A stretch of 64,000 nt of DNA from Colletes latitarsis (Eukaryota > Arthropoda > Insecta > Hymenoptera > Colletidae), in NCBI RefSeq assembly GCF_051014445.1, contig NC_135141.1, forward strand, positions 186,001 to 250,000, in the 5' to 3' direction. Below, piece by piece: positions 51,841 to 64,000 of this stretch; within the stretch, counting starts at the first letter, position 1, and every line of letters begins with the position of its first letter. Position numbers and translations under genes: made by a program. The notes under the pieces are model-generated. The model did not search any database, was not told the origin of the DNA, and worked only from the letters and a program-made list of their open reading frames with translations.

Positions 51841-52185
51841 ATATATATGTATGTATGTATGTATGTATAACAGAAAACAAAAAAACAAAAAAACACAAAA
51901 AATATTATTTTAATTTAACGCAACCTTAATTTAATAAATTATAATTTCTAATAATATATTTTTTCATGTAAAGCCACTATATTTCTTTCATTGTTCTTTC
52001 GCGTCATTACTTTAAGGTAATTTAGGTTTTAAATATGTTAAGCAAAAATCATGTTATCCAGTGCTGTACAAAGTTTTATGTTTTCGCAATTTTCTTATCG
52101 TGTTAGAGCGAAAGCGTGTTATAGGGGATATGATGCCGTGTTGTAGGGGACAAGCATCCCTGTATAGGGAAATTCTCTTTTACAA

Positions 52186-52431
52186 ATGTCGACGGAATCC
52201 CGACGTAACACCTGTATCCACGAGTTGTTATTAATGAAGTTGAAGGTAGACGATCAACCAAGATTCACACGTAACCAGTCTTCCGAATTCAAGGACACTT
52301 CAATTTGGCGACAAGCATGGGATGCTGCTCACGAAATACACGAAACTTTCGTCGTGAGAGTAGCACGTGAAATTTACTTACATAACCTAAATCGAGCACG
52401 TACTCTACCTCACTTACGGGCACGAACGTAA
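52186..52431 (+). CDS. Unrecognised 81-codon frame, copy 7
   Basis: Its peptide is identical to that of copy 1. Confidence 0.3.
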   Translation: MSTESRRNTCIHELLLMKLKVDDQPRFTRNQSSEFKDTSIWRQAWDAAHEIHETFVVRVAREIYLHNLNRARTLPHLRART

Positions 52432-55400
52432 GGCGATTTATACAGTCGATATCGCCGATTTTTACAAAAGGTAAGTTTTAACATTTAAGTAAACAAAGCC
52501 TCTGTAAGTTTTATTTTCCATACTTCAAAAGTAAAAATAAATGCATGAAAAAAGAAAAAAACGTTCTTGACAAGTCCTATAAAATACTTGAGTTCAGTTT
52601 GTTCATAATTCATCGGTAAAAGAATCTAACTCTATAACAATCCGATACACAAGATATAAAGTCAGTTTCTCCTTTCATTATTAGATGCGTTGACTTTAAT
52701 TTTATAAATTATGATGATAAGTATGATGATTTTACAGAAAGAGTTTATTTTTAATATTAAAGATTTCCTATATAAAGACAAGAAGGATATTTTTACCAAT
52801 ATCTATCTATCTATCTTAATATTCTTCACCCACTTGGCCCACTTACTTTAACGAGTCTGAGTAAATCATCAGTACTATCAGTACTATCATTTATTAATAA
52901 AAATAATAGTTGGATAACATAGAACTTAATATTATTAGTCACACCACTAATAAAATGAATCTGCGATTCCATATCCAAAGATATAGTATAAGCTAGAAAA
53001 TTCAGATTATTCAAGTTACTTCTATCACTCGTCAAATTTTTTATGAAATTCTATGCTAATTCATGCTCTTTAAAATATAATTATAATCTACTGGGACTTT
53101 TAGTTAACTTATGTTTTAATGAATCAATAATCAAAGTATCTATAATTAATATTAAAATCAAATAAGAGTAGTCGAAATAGTATTAATATTTACTATCAGT
53201 CTCTGATATTTAAATTTTATTAAATATTTTAAATCTGTTATCACCTTGTTCAAATAATTTATTACTAGCTTTGATAAAATAGATTTTGGGATGGATTTTT
53301 TAAGAATGGAATAAAAGGAATTCAGTTGTGAATTTTTATGAGGAATAAAGGGATATTATTATACTATCAACATGTATATCGTTCTTTAACTTGCCCATTT
53401 AGATATTTATATACTTGTATAAATATAAACCCACACTAAAATCATGTAAATATCTAAATCATTTTTAAATCTATGATTTGGAAAATTTTAGGGACTTGGA
53501 ACTTAATTAATCTTTTATCTTACAGTTTTATCACACTTTAGAAGATAAAAATCATAATAATAATTTAATTTATTTTGCATAAAAACAGTCCTCTTCGTGC
53601 CTTTATATTTTCATTTTCTATGACCAAAAATTCGAAATTCGTTTCATTTTTACAAAAAAAGTGATTGGGATGTCCCCCAATCACTTATAAGTATCATTTG
53701 TCGATTATCTTAAATATCTTATTATATTTTTTCTATACTAAATTTTCAAACCTCTTTACCTTGATATCTTCTTTTTCATGTAATTTGAATACTTTTCTAA
53801 AGTAATCTTTTGTAAAATGTTCTGTTAATCTAAATTATCTAATAAATCTATATCAGAATTAGTTAATTCTGTTGTAAGATAAGTGAAAAATCAATGAAGA
53901 CGAAGTTGCCAATATCAATTAAGTCAACTACTTTTGGTAATACATTTGGTTAAACATTCTTTCTTATTTTTTATCTCTGAATTTCGAGATTACACAGATT
54001 AAAAAAATTTGTCTCTCTTTATTATTGTATCTATTTTTTCAGAGGGTAAATAGGTTCGTCATCCCCTTCTTCATTTGGCTTATCTTCATTTTCTTTCTTT
54101 CTTTCTCTATTTGAAATTTGAAAAGTCTATCCTTCTTTTATTAACTTAACCCAGACCTAACCAGACCACAATTCATCTTTCATATATTACTTCTAAATTC
54201 TTTCTTATTAATACTTTTCTGTATTAAAAAGTAAGTAGTCTTTCATGTGATGCTTATTCAACATTCTTACTACAGCTTGGTGTTGTTGTTGTTTCTTTTT
54301 TTTACCAAGAATAAAGTTATTTAAGAAGTTTATGCAGAAAATTTCACGTGAAAAATTTATTTTCTTAGAAAAGTACAACGTAGAACTACTATATATGATA
54401 TGTTGTTTGTTTATAAAATCATCAATAACTACGTATAAATATGGAATTATTCTATATTCTAACATTTTTCAATAATTGTATTAACCATATATCCAAGCTA
54501 ACCAGTTTAGCCAGCATATGGACTTCTTTAACAGTTCTCCGTATTCCTTCAAATAGCATGTCATTAGTGTTGTACGCACTGCATCTCATATTATACGCAA
54601 TTAATGTGACTTTTATACATATTATGCAACTGTATTATATCAACAAAGGGTGTAGAAACCCGTAAATAAATAAATAAATAAAGAAGTATTAAAAAGAGGG
54701 TAACGTGGAACTTGAAATGATTTTTTAGTTATTTTCTTTGGATATTAAAGTAGATTTCATTGGATGTAAGAGTAGATGTAATTGGACAGTTAAGTATTTT
54801 TTATTATACTGTTAAAGCAATGTGTTTTAAGGGGAGGAGGTTTAAACACCTCGCCTAACCTAACCTCGTCCGGATCTCGAGGGAAGGAACGCTGGGCAAA
54901 TGGAAAATAATCGGTGCAAGTTGAATTTATTTTCGCTTAGTCGCCTTATACGATTAAGCCGTTTATTTCTTCTTAAATTTTACTCTTAATTACAATAGAT
55001 AGAAGAAAATAATTTTCTAATTTGTTGATGGCGACTTCGTTAAAAAGTAATTATTCCGTCGGTAAAATGCGCAAGATTTCGGGGGTAAAATGATTGTAAT
55101 TGACCCCCGCAACCGCAAATAATTTTTCCAAAACGATTTGAATTGAATTTGTTTTCCCGTCGAACAACCGTTTTCACACCTTCTCGAATTTTTTTCTAGA
55201 AAGTGGGTAGGATTTCTGGGGTATGTCTAGTCACCAAAAATGATTGTAATTGACCCCCACAGCTAACAATATTTTTTTCAGAACGATTTGAAATATTTTA
55301 ATTTCGTCGAAAAATTTCACACCTTCTCGAATTTTTTTCTAGAAAGTGGGTAGGATTTCGAGGGTATGTGTCATTTGGTCACAATTACCAAAAATGATTG

Positions 55401-56080
55401 TAATTGACCCCCGCAACCGAAAATAATTTTTCCAAAACGATTTGAATTGAATTTTTTGTTTCTCTGTCACCTAATTAGATTTTCGGTAAGGAATTTTTTT
55501 CTCGAAAATGCGTAGGATCTCGGGGGTATGTGTAATGACCAAAAATTATTGCAATTTACCCTCACAACCGAAAATAATTTTTTTAGAACGATTTGAAAAA
55601 TTTTTTACCTCTTGTTTTGTAGTTGTTCCTTCCGATCCATAGGATTTAAAAGATTTATGAAAAATCTTTTAAATGTTTCATATAAATCTTGGCAAGAATT
55701 AAATTTTCTGTAAAAAAAAATTAAATAAATTTGTTCTCTGCCTTCTCTAGAAAAGAAAAAATTAAATGAGATGAAATCTTATACATTACATGCTTACTTA
55801 AATCGCATTGAAAACGAATACCACAAATGTTTCAGAATAATCTGCAAAATGGTCTCACTCGCAAAGGGTTAATTGAGAAATAAATGTTTGGTAATTGAAA
55901 ACAGGTAAGCAGGTTATTAACCAGCTGTTTTTTTCGCTAAGACAAATTGAAAACTCGGTTCTAACAAGGAAAAGTTGGAATGGTACCCGGTTTTGGGTTA
56001 GGTTTTACTTTAAGATATGTATTATTAAAGTTATTACAGGTACTATTTTCCGAAATAGAACTATATTCTATTCACCACTA

Positions 56081-56177
56081 ATCAGCGTGGCCGTGAGTGA
56101 TAAGGTGTTTGCCTGCAAGTTCGAGCTTCTTCTTTTGCTCTGCAGATTCGAACCCTGGTAGAAGAAATCTTTTTTTT
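56081..56177 (+). ncRNA. tRNA-like block, copy 8
   Basis: Both promoter boxes and the T-run are unchanged. Confidence 0.55.
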
Positions 56178-58308
56178 ATTTTTTCAATCATATTTTCGTA
56201 CAATCAAGTACACATAACATGTGACATTATATTTTTGTATGCCCTTCGAATATTTCTTTTTTTTTAAGTTGAATTTAACCAAAATTACATTTATAACATA
56301 ATATGTTATTTTCAATGTACGAAGTACATGAATCTGAAAAATGATGGTACTTTTCGTAAAAACAGTCAAAACATAAAAATTTCAAGCACCACGTGCATCT
56401 AACGAAAGTTCTGTTTTCACAGAAATTACAGAAATTATTTTCTATTTAATGATGATGATGGTGGAATGGAATGACCGCTTCATTTACATTGATAAAATGT
56501 GAACGATTTTCGGATAGTCGTACCTCGTACTTTTTACCTTATACTTGAGGTAAAAAGGGGTATAACCGGGTAAAACAGTTTTATGACATTACCTGCTAAC
56601 TCATGTTACTGTTCTGATGAAAATGAAACGCTATGTTTTGTATTCGACTATGTCCTTTTAAAATTTTTAATCCAACCCATACTTTGTATTAAACTGGTAA
56701 ACGGGATCACTTTTCTTTTGTGGTTTAAACGGTTTGGTGGTGCACGTTATTAATTTTGATGGATCGATACAATTATTTTTTTATGCAAAGTTAAGCCAAA
56801 TCAAACTAGTTAATATATATTTAGTTCGTCATAACAAATTGATAATTATACGGTTATCTAAAAACATATCGAGGAAAATCATTATTAATTAATTTCTGCA
56901 ACTATTAATTCTACTACTAAGTTTTGTTTATGTTATAAAAATAAGATAATAACTCTTCTTATTGAAAAATCCCACAGCGTGCACGATACTGGCAAAGAGT
57001 GGATTCTCATTTTAATTTATTAATTTTCAATCTTAAACTATTGATTTTGAAAAATCGTATTAATAATATACATATGTTACGCTCACATATAAGAATAATA
57101 ATAAGAAAAAAATTTCTTTTTTTTTTCAATAATTAAAATATGATCAGGGGGTTTTAAAACCCATTTATTTTCGTAAAATAAATTTTACAAAATTTCTTTT
57201 TCAAACTACTTACGTACTTTGCTTATGTGCGCCTACATCGTCATGTGCGTCGGAAAGTAAAAATGCCTGGGCAGTCAGTCGAGAATCTCGACTCGAGATT
57301 CCAAATCGTATGCCGTTGACGGGAGGTCGGATTTCAGTTGTTAAGAGCGAGAAGGCAAATGTGAGCCTTTCTCTCTCGACTCTCACGAGGCGGTCCGAAA
57401 TTACTTCGGGCAGCGTCAGTTTGCCTTTGTCGACTTTCCGAAACATTACGAGCTCACGTACGCGTGAGAGAGCACACTATGCCTTCGGTGCACTTCTGGC
57501 ACCTCTGATTTCAGACACTTCCTCTAAACCAATCAAAAAACTTTTCGAACAAAAGTTACACAGAAATGACAACACTTGACAAGAAATTGCAATAGTAGAA
57601 ATTAGCAAAACAGTTTTTATTCAACAAAAAATCAAGGTCGTTTCAATTTTTTTTTAACAAAAATATATAATTTTAAATATATAATCGATTTGTTTGTTGT
57701 ATCTTTGTATTCTCTTTAAAAAAAAAGTGTAAGAGGTCTTAGGTCGAAAATTGACTGGAATTCTTTAGAAGCTATGATTTTTCTTCCGAATTCCCATTCA
57801 CGCGACACACTGTCTCCGCTCCGCCGCCCCCGGAGGAGGATTAAACTTCATTAAATAAACGAAATACAGTTTGAAACCCTCCTATAACACGGTAGATCGG
57901 TTCCTATAAAATGCCGTGTTGTCTGAAACCGTGTTATATGAGACCTAACCCAGAGCCAGTTCACTCGAAAAGGGAGGGGAGTTATGGTCCGAAAACTTAT
58001 TAAAAACGAATATTTTTTTTTAATTCAATGACAGAATTTACCACACAGTATTTGTTTAAATAAGTAATATATTTAACATAACAGGAAATAATTAAATAAA
58101 TATGAATGAGCGCAAGCAGGCTGTTGCAGCTCGTAATGCAAATCAAAACGTAACATACGAGAAACGTCGCGAGAAGGCGTCCCCAAGACGAAAGAAACAA
58201 AACCGTCAACGATGTGAATGACGCGCATCTCAACGACCCATTTTATATCAAACACATATAGATCGCTTTCTCACATTCTACATAAGCAATTTAATTTTTC
58301 TATGTATA

Positions 58309-59524
58309 CAGGGTGTTCGACCACCCCTGGGAAAAATTTTAATGGGAGATTCTAGAGGCCAAAATAAGACGAAAATCAAGAATACCAATTTGTTGATGGA
58401 GGCTTCGTTAAAACGTTATTAACAATTAAATTAAAAAATTTCAAATCGTTTTGGAAAAATTATTTTCGGTTGCCAATTCGGGGGTCAAGTACAATCATTT
58501 TTTATGAATACACATATCCCCGACAATCCTACCCTCCTTCGAGAAAAAAAGTTCGGGTAGGTGGTGAAATTTCTCGGCGAAAAAAAAAATTTTTCAAATC
58601 GTTCTAAAAAAATTATTTCCGATTGCAAGGGTCGATTATAATCATTTTTTATGAATAGATATACCCCGGAAATCCTACCCAGTTTGGAGAAAAAAATTCG
58701 AGAAGGTGTGAAATTTTTCAACAAAATTAAAAAATTTTAAATCGTTCTAAAAAAATTATTTCTGATTGCAGGGACCAATTATAATAATTTTTGGTCGATA
58801 GACATACCCTCGAAATCGTAACCATTTTCGAGAAAAAAATTCCTTACCGAAAATATAATTTCAGGCGAAAAATGCTTCCCGTAAATTTTATGTTTGAATC
58901 TTTAAAACACCATAACTTCTGAACGGATTGGACGATTTTAATGTTAAAAAAGCCAAACGCCGCGTATTTTAGTGTAGAATATGTAACAATTGTAAAAATA
59001 TTGGAAAGGTTGTTCCTTGGCCCCGTAATGTTAGAAAACCCCCATAAAAATGGTCCAATTTTCAACTTAGATAGCCATAACTCCTATAATAGTGAATATA
59101 TTTCAATGAAACTTTTTTCTCAAGTAGAGCCCATAGGTACCTACAAAAAAGTATTAAACAACTTTTCTGTAGGACGTCAAGCGAAATTATTAAAAATCAA
59201 AAACGAATTTTTAAGAAAAATCAACAGGGGATAGGTAGGTAGGTAGGTAGGTGCCTAAATTTTGTCGGCGAAATTGAAAAGTTTCAAATCGTTCTGGAAA
59301 AATTATTTTCGGTTGCGGAGGTAAATTATAATCATTTTCGGTGAATAGACATACTCCCGAAATCTTACCCACTTTCGAGAAAAAATTCAGTATTGGCGGA
59401 ACTTTAAACGTTAATAACTTTTTAACGAAGCCACCATCAACAAATTGGTATTCTTGATTTTCGTCTTATTTTGGCCTCTAGAATCTCCCATTAATATTTT
59501 TCCCAAGGGTGGCCGAACACCCTT
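58309..59524 (+). mobile_element. MITE-like transposon, copy 8
   Basis: Inverted repeats lie at 58309-58423 and 59410-59524. Confidence 0.85.
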
Positions 59525-59561
59525 ATATATATGTATGTATGTATGTATGTATAACAGAAAA

Positions 59562-59585
59562 CAAAAAAACAAAAAAACAAAAAAA
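59562..59585. repeat. CAAAAAAA tract with three octamers, copy 8
   Basis: One octamer more than in copies 4-7 explains the full 8-bp length excess of this copy. Confidence 0.9.
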
Positions 59586-59877
59586 CACAAAAAATATTAT
59601 TTTAATTTAACGCAACCTTAATTTAATAAATTATAATTTCTAATAATATATTTTTTCATGTAAAGCCACTATATTTCTTTCATTGTTCTTTCGCGTCATT
59701 ACTTTAAGGTAATTTAGGTTTTAAATATGTTAAGCAAAAATCATGTTATCCAGTGCTGTACAAAGTTTTATGTTTTCGCAATTTTCTTATCGTGTTAGAG
59801 CGAAAGCGTGTTATAGGGGATATGATGCCGTGTTGTAGGGGACAAGCATCCCTGTATAGGGAAATTCTCTTTTACAA

Positions 59878-60123
59878 ATGTCGACGGAATCCCGACGTAA
59901 CACCTGTATCCACGAGTTGTTATTAATGAAGTTGAAGGTAGACGATCAACCAAGATTCACACGTAACCAGTCTTCCGAATTCAAGGACACTTCAATTTGG
60001 CGACAAGCATGGGATGCTGCTCACGAAATACACGAAACTTTCGTCGTGAGAGTAGCACGTGAAATTTACTTACATAACCTAAATCGAGCACGTACTCTAC
60101 CTCACTTACGGGCACGAACGTAA
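59878..60123 (+). CDS. Unrecognised 81-codon frame, copy 8
   Basis: Its peptide is identical to that of copy 1. Confidence 0.3.
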   Translation: MSTESRRNTCIHELLLMKLKVDDQPRFTRNQSSEFKDTSIWRQAWDAAHEIHETFVVRVAREIYLHNLNRARTLPHLRART

Positions 60124-61540
60124 GGCGATTTATACAGTCGATATCGCCGATTTTTACAAAAGGTAAGTTTTAACATTTAAGTAAACAAAGCCTCTGTAAG
60201 TTTTATTTTCCATACTTCAAAAGTAAAAATAAATGCATGAAAAAAGAAAAAAACGTTCTTGACAAGTCCTATAAAATACTTGAGTTCAGTTTGTTCATAA
60301 TTCATCGGTAAAAGAATCTAACTCTATAACAATCCGATACACAAGATATAAAGTCAGTTTCTCCTTTCATTATTAGATGCGTTGACTTTAATTTTATAAA
60401 TTATGATGATAAGTATGATGATTTTACAGAAAGAGTTTATTTTTAATATTAAAGATTTCCTATATAAAGACAAGAAGGATATTTTTACCAATATCTATCT
60501 ATCTATCTTAATATTCTTCACCCACTTGGCCCACTTACTTTAACGAGTCTGAGTAAATCATCAGTACTATCAGTACTATCATTTATTAATAAAAATAATA
60601 GTTGGATAACATAGAACTTAATATTATTAGTCACACCACTAATAAAATGAATCTGCGATTCCATATCCAAAGATATAGTATAAGCTAGAAAATTCAGATT
60701 ATTCAAGTTACTTCTATCACTCGTCAAATTTTTTATGAAATTCTATGCTAATTCATGCTCTTTAAAATATAATTATAATCTACTGGGACTTTTAGTTAAC
60801 TTATGTTTTAATGAATCAATAATCAAAGTATCTATAATTAATATTAAAATCAAATAAGAGTAGTCGAAATAGTATTAATATTTACTATCAGTCTCTGATA
60901 TTTAAATTTTATTAAATATTTTAAATCTGTTATCACCTTGTTCAAATAATTTATTACTAGCTTTGATAAAATAGATTTTGGGATGGATTTTTTAAGAATG
61001 GAATAAAAGGAATTCAGTTGTGAATTTTTATGAGGAATAAAGGGATATTATTATACTATCAACATGTATATCGTTCTTTAACTTGCCCATTTAGATATTT
61101 ATATACTTGTATAAATATAAACCCACACTAAAATCATGTAAATATCTAAATCATTTTTAAATCTATGATTTGGAAAATTTTAGGGACTTGGAACTTAATT
61201 AATCTTTTATCTTACAGTTTTATCACACTTTAGAAGATAAAAATCATAATAATAATTTAATTTATTTTGCATAAAAACAGTCCTCTTCGTGCCTTTATAT
61301 TTTCATTTTCTATGACCAAAAATTCGAAATTCGTTTCATTTTTACAAAAAAAGTGATTGGGATGTCCCCCAATCACTTATAAGTATCATTTGTCGATTAT
61401 CTTAAATATCTTATTATATTTTTTCTATACTAAATTTTCAAACCTCTTTACCTTGATATCTTCTTTTTCATGTAATTTGAATACTTTTCTAAAGTAATCT
61501 TTTGTAAAATGTTCTGTTAATCTAAATTATCTAATAAATC

Positions 61541-64000
61541 TATATCAGAATTAGTTAATTCTGTTGTAAGATAAGTGAAAAATCAATGAAGACGAAGTTG
61601 CCAATATCAATTAAGTCAACTACTTTTGGTAATACATTTGGTTAAACATTCTTTCTTATTTTTTATCTCTGAATTTCGAGATTACACAGATTAAAAAAAT
61701 TTGTCTCTCTTTATTATTGTATCTATTTTTTCAGAGGGTAAATAGGTTCGTCATCCCCTTCTTCATTTGGCTTATCTTCATTTTCTTTCTTTCTTTCTCT
61801 ATTTGAAATTTGAAAAGTCTATCCTTCTTTTATTAACTTAACCCAGACCTAACCAGACCACAATTCATCTTTCATATATTACTTCTAAATTCTTTCTTAT
61901 TAATACTTTTCTGTATTAAAAAGTAAGTAGTCTTTCATGTGATGCTTATTCAACATTCTTACTACAGCTTGGTGTTGTTGTTGTTTCTTTTTTTTACCAA
62001 GAATAAAGTTATTTAAGAAGTTTATGCAGAAAATTTCACGTGAAAAATTTATTTTCTTAGAAAAGTACAACGTAGAACTACTATATATGATATGTTGTTT
62101 GTTTATAAAATCATCAATAACTACGTATAAATATGGAATTATTCTATATTCTAACATTTTTCAATAATTGTATTAACCATATATCCAAGCTAACCAGTTT
62201 AGCCAGCATATGGACTTCTTTAACAGTTCTCCGTATTCCTTCAAATAGCATGTCATTAGTGTTGTACGCACTGCATCTCATATTATACGCAATTAATGTG
62301 ACTTTTATACATATTATGCAACTGTATTATATCAACAAAGGGTGTAGAAACCCGTAAATAAATAAATAAATAAAGAAGTATTAAAAAGAGGGTAACGTGG
62401 AACTTGAAATGATTTTTTAGTTATTTTCTTTGGATATTAAAGTAGATTTCATTGGATGTAAGAGTAGATGTAATTGGACAGTTAAGTATTTTTTATTATA
62501 CTGTTAAAGCAATGTGTTTTAAGGGGAGGAGGTTTAAACACCTCGCCTAACCTAACCTCGTCCGGATCTCGAGGGAAGGAACGCTGGGCAAATGGAAAAT
62601 AATCGGTGCAAGTTGAATTTATTTTCGCTTAGTCGCCTTATACGATTAAGCCGTTTATTTCTTCTTAAATTTTACTCTTAATTACAATAGATAGAAGAAA
62701 ATAATTTTCTAATTTGTTGATGGCGACTTCGTTAAAAAGTAATTATTCCGTCGGTAAAATGCGCAAGATTTCGGGGGTAAAATGATTGTAATTGACCCCC
62801 GCAACCGCAAATAATTTTTCCAAAACGATTTGAATTGAATTTGTTTTCCCGTCGAACAACCGTTTTCACACCTTCTCGAATTTTTTTCTAGAAAGTGGGT
62901 AGGATTTCTGGGGTATGTCTAGTCACCAAAAATGATTGTAATTGACCCCCACAGCTAACAATATTTTTTTCAGAACGATTTGAAATATTTTAATTTCGTC
63001 GAAAAATTTCACACCTTCTCGAATTTTTTTCTAGAAAGTGGGTAGGATTTCGAGGGTATGTGTCATTTGGTCACAATTACCAAAAATGATTGTAATTGAC
63101 CCCCGCAACCGAAAATAATTTTTCCAAAACGATTTGAATTGAATTTTTTGTTTCTCTGTCACCTAATTAGATTTTCGGTAAGGAATTTTTTTCTCGAAAA
63201 TGCGTAGGATCTCGGGGGTATGTGTAATGACCAAAAATTATTGCAATTTACCCTCACAACCGAAAATAATTTTTTTAGAACGATTTGAAAAATTTTTTAC
63301 CTCTTGTTTTGTAGTTGTTCCTTCCGATCCATAGGATTTAAAAGATTTATGAAAAATCTTTTAAATGTTTCATATAAATCTTGGCAAGAATTAAATTTTC
63401 TGTAAAAAAAAATTAAATAAATTTGTTCTCTGCCTTCTCTAGAAAAGAAAAAATTAAATGAGATGAAATCTTATACATTACATGCTTACTTAAATCGCAT
63501 TGAAAACGAATACCACAAATGTTTCAGAATAATCTGCAAAATGGTCTCACTCGCAAAGGGTTAATTGAGAAATAAATGTTTGGTAATTGAAAACAGGTAA
63601 GCAGGTTATTAACCAGCTGTTTTTTTCGCTAAGACAAATTGAAAACTCGGTTCTAACAAGGAAAAGTTGGAATGGTACCCGGTTTTGGGTTAGGTTTTAC
63701 TTTAAGATATGTATTATTAAAGTTATTACAGGTACTATTTTCCGAAATAGAACTATATTCTATTCACCACTAATCAGCGTGGCCGTGAGTGATAAGGTGT
63801 TTGCCTGCAAGTTCGAGCTTCTTCTTTTGCTCTGCAGATTCGAACCCTGGTAGAAGAAATCTTTTTTTTATTTTTTCAATCATATTTTCGTACAATCAAG
63901 TACACATAACATGTGACATTATATTTTTGTATGCCCTTCGAATATTTCTTTTTTTTTAAGTTGAATTTAACCAAAATTACATTTATAACATAATATGTTA
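61541..64000 (+). repeat. Array unit, copy 9, cut by the window edge (2460 bp)
   Basis: Only unit positions 1-2460 are present, including the monomer fragment at 62711-63300 and the tRNA-like block. No private variant was seen. The cut is a window limit, not an array end. Confidence 0.93.
63773..63869 (+). ncRNA. tRNA-like block, copy 9
   Basis: This is the last recognisable sub-feature before the window edge and is complete, including the T-run at 63862-63869. Confidence 0.55.

Larger units (their letters stand above)
46147..53848 (+). repeat. Array unit, copy 7 (7702 bp)
   Basis: Sub-features fall at 47317-47906 (monomer fragment), 49530-49844 (GC island), 50418-50537 (39-codon frame) and 53659-53686 (hairpin). 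It is 18 bp longer than copies 4-6 because of a private tandem duplication at 48852-48887. Confidence 0.95.
53849..61540 (+). repeat. Array unit, copy 8 (7692 bp)
   Basis: Sub-features fall at 55019-55608 (monomer fragment), 57214-57528 (GC island), 58102-58221 (39-codon frame) and 61351-61378 (hairpin). It is 8 bp longer than copies 4-6 because of a third CAAAAAAA octamer at 59562-59585. Confidence 0.95.
1..64000 (+). repeat. Macrosatellite array, ~7.69-kb unit, 8.3 copies
   Basis: The same sequence recurs head to tail across the whole window, with unit starts at 1, 7691, 15405, 23095, 30779, 38463, 46147, 53849 and 61541. Each junction reads from CTAATAAATC directly into TATATCAGAATTAG, and nothing foreign lies between copies. 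The phase is arbitrary because neither array end is visible. Copies differ at about ten sites seen by eye: a C/T at unit position 3454, an 18-bp duplication in copy 7, an octamer length tract at 5714, a C/T at 6263, and a cluster of six differences between 6531 and about 7405. Such similarity over more than 60 kb means recent amplification or active homogenisation. An assembly artefact from a circular molecule or from mis-joined long reads is possible but unlikely, because several copies carry private variants. Confidence 0.97.

Noticed and set aside
1..64000. rDNA, histone or snRNA gene cluster
   Set aside because: No rRNA, histone or spliceosomal RNA sequence was recognised in the unit on either strand.
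1..64000. CRISPR array
   Set aside because: The repeated units are 7.69 kb and contiguous without spacers, and the small internal monomers are diverged, about 150 bp long and lack regular spacers.
1..64000. Integrated virus or proviral segment amplified in tandem
   Set aside because: No viral-type gene and no frame longer than 97 codons is present. Nothing resembles a polymerase, capsid or integrase.

Overview
The window is one uninterrupted tandem array. A unit of about 7.69 kb repeats head to tail eight full times, with 2460 bases of a ninth copy at the right edge. In the phase set by the first base, the copies start at 1, 7691, 15405, 23095, 30779, 38463, 46147, 53849 and 61541. Their lengths are 7690, 7714, 7690, 7684, 7684, 7684, 7702 and 7692. 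No unique flank is visible on either side, so the array extends beyond at least the right edge and probably both. The copies are nearly identical: reading them against each other I found only about ten variable sites, mostly short indels and single-base changes.

The DNA looks like the nuclear genome of an animal, most likely an insect. It is strongly AT-rich, with many simple repeats, short AACCTAACC-type motifs, a tRNA-like pol III block and a transposon with long inverted repeats. It has no bacterial operon structure. Order and species cannot be read from the sequence. No open frame exceeds 97 codons, so this is not a visible protein-gene cluster. I see no rRNA, histone, snRNA or viral gene. 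The unit is best described as a macrosatellite (long-unit satellite) built from degraded mobile elements.

Layout of one unit (copy 1 coordinates): 24-590, AT-rich, pyrimidine-rich sequence; 591-834, a possible LINE 3' end with a TAAA tail; 1171-1760, four diverged monomers of about 150 bp, related to the inside of the transposon below but reversed; 2233-2329, a degenerate tRNA-like (SINE-head-like) block with A box, B box and T-run; 3366-3680, a GC- and CpG-richer island open in reading frames on both strands; 4035-4090, a small hairpin with a CCGTGTTGT-type motif; 4254-4373, a very basic 39-codon frame; 4461-5676, a 1216-bp non-autonomous DNA transposon with 115-bp terminal inverted repeats; 5935-5985, the CGTGTT motifs again; 6022-6267, an 81-codon frame followed at 6307 by a consensus splice donor; 6313-7690, AT-rich sequence with a perfect 11-bp hairpin at 7501-7528.

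No set of genes acting together can be shown. The main biology is the array itself: recent amplification or strong homogenisation, two copy types (copies 1-3 against 4-8) that differ in one roughly 0.9-kb segment, private indels in single copies, and repeated pol III-like and inverted-repeat sequence that could produce RNA if transcribed.
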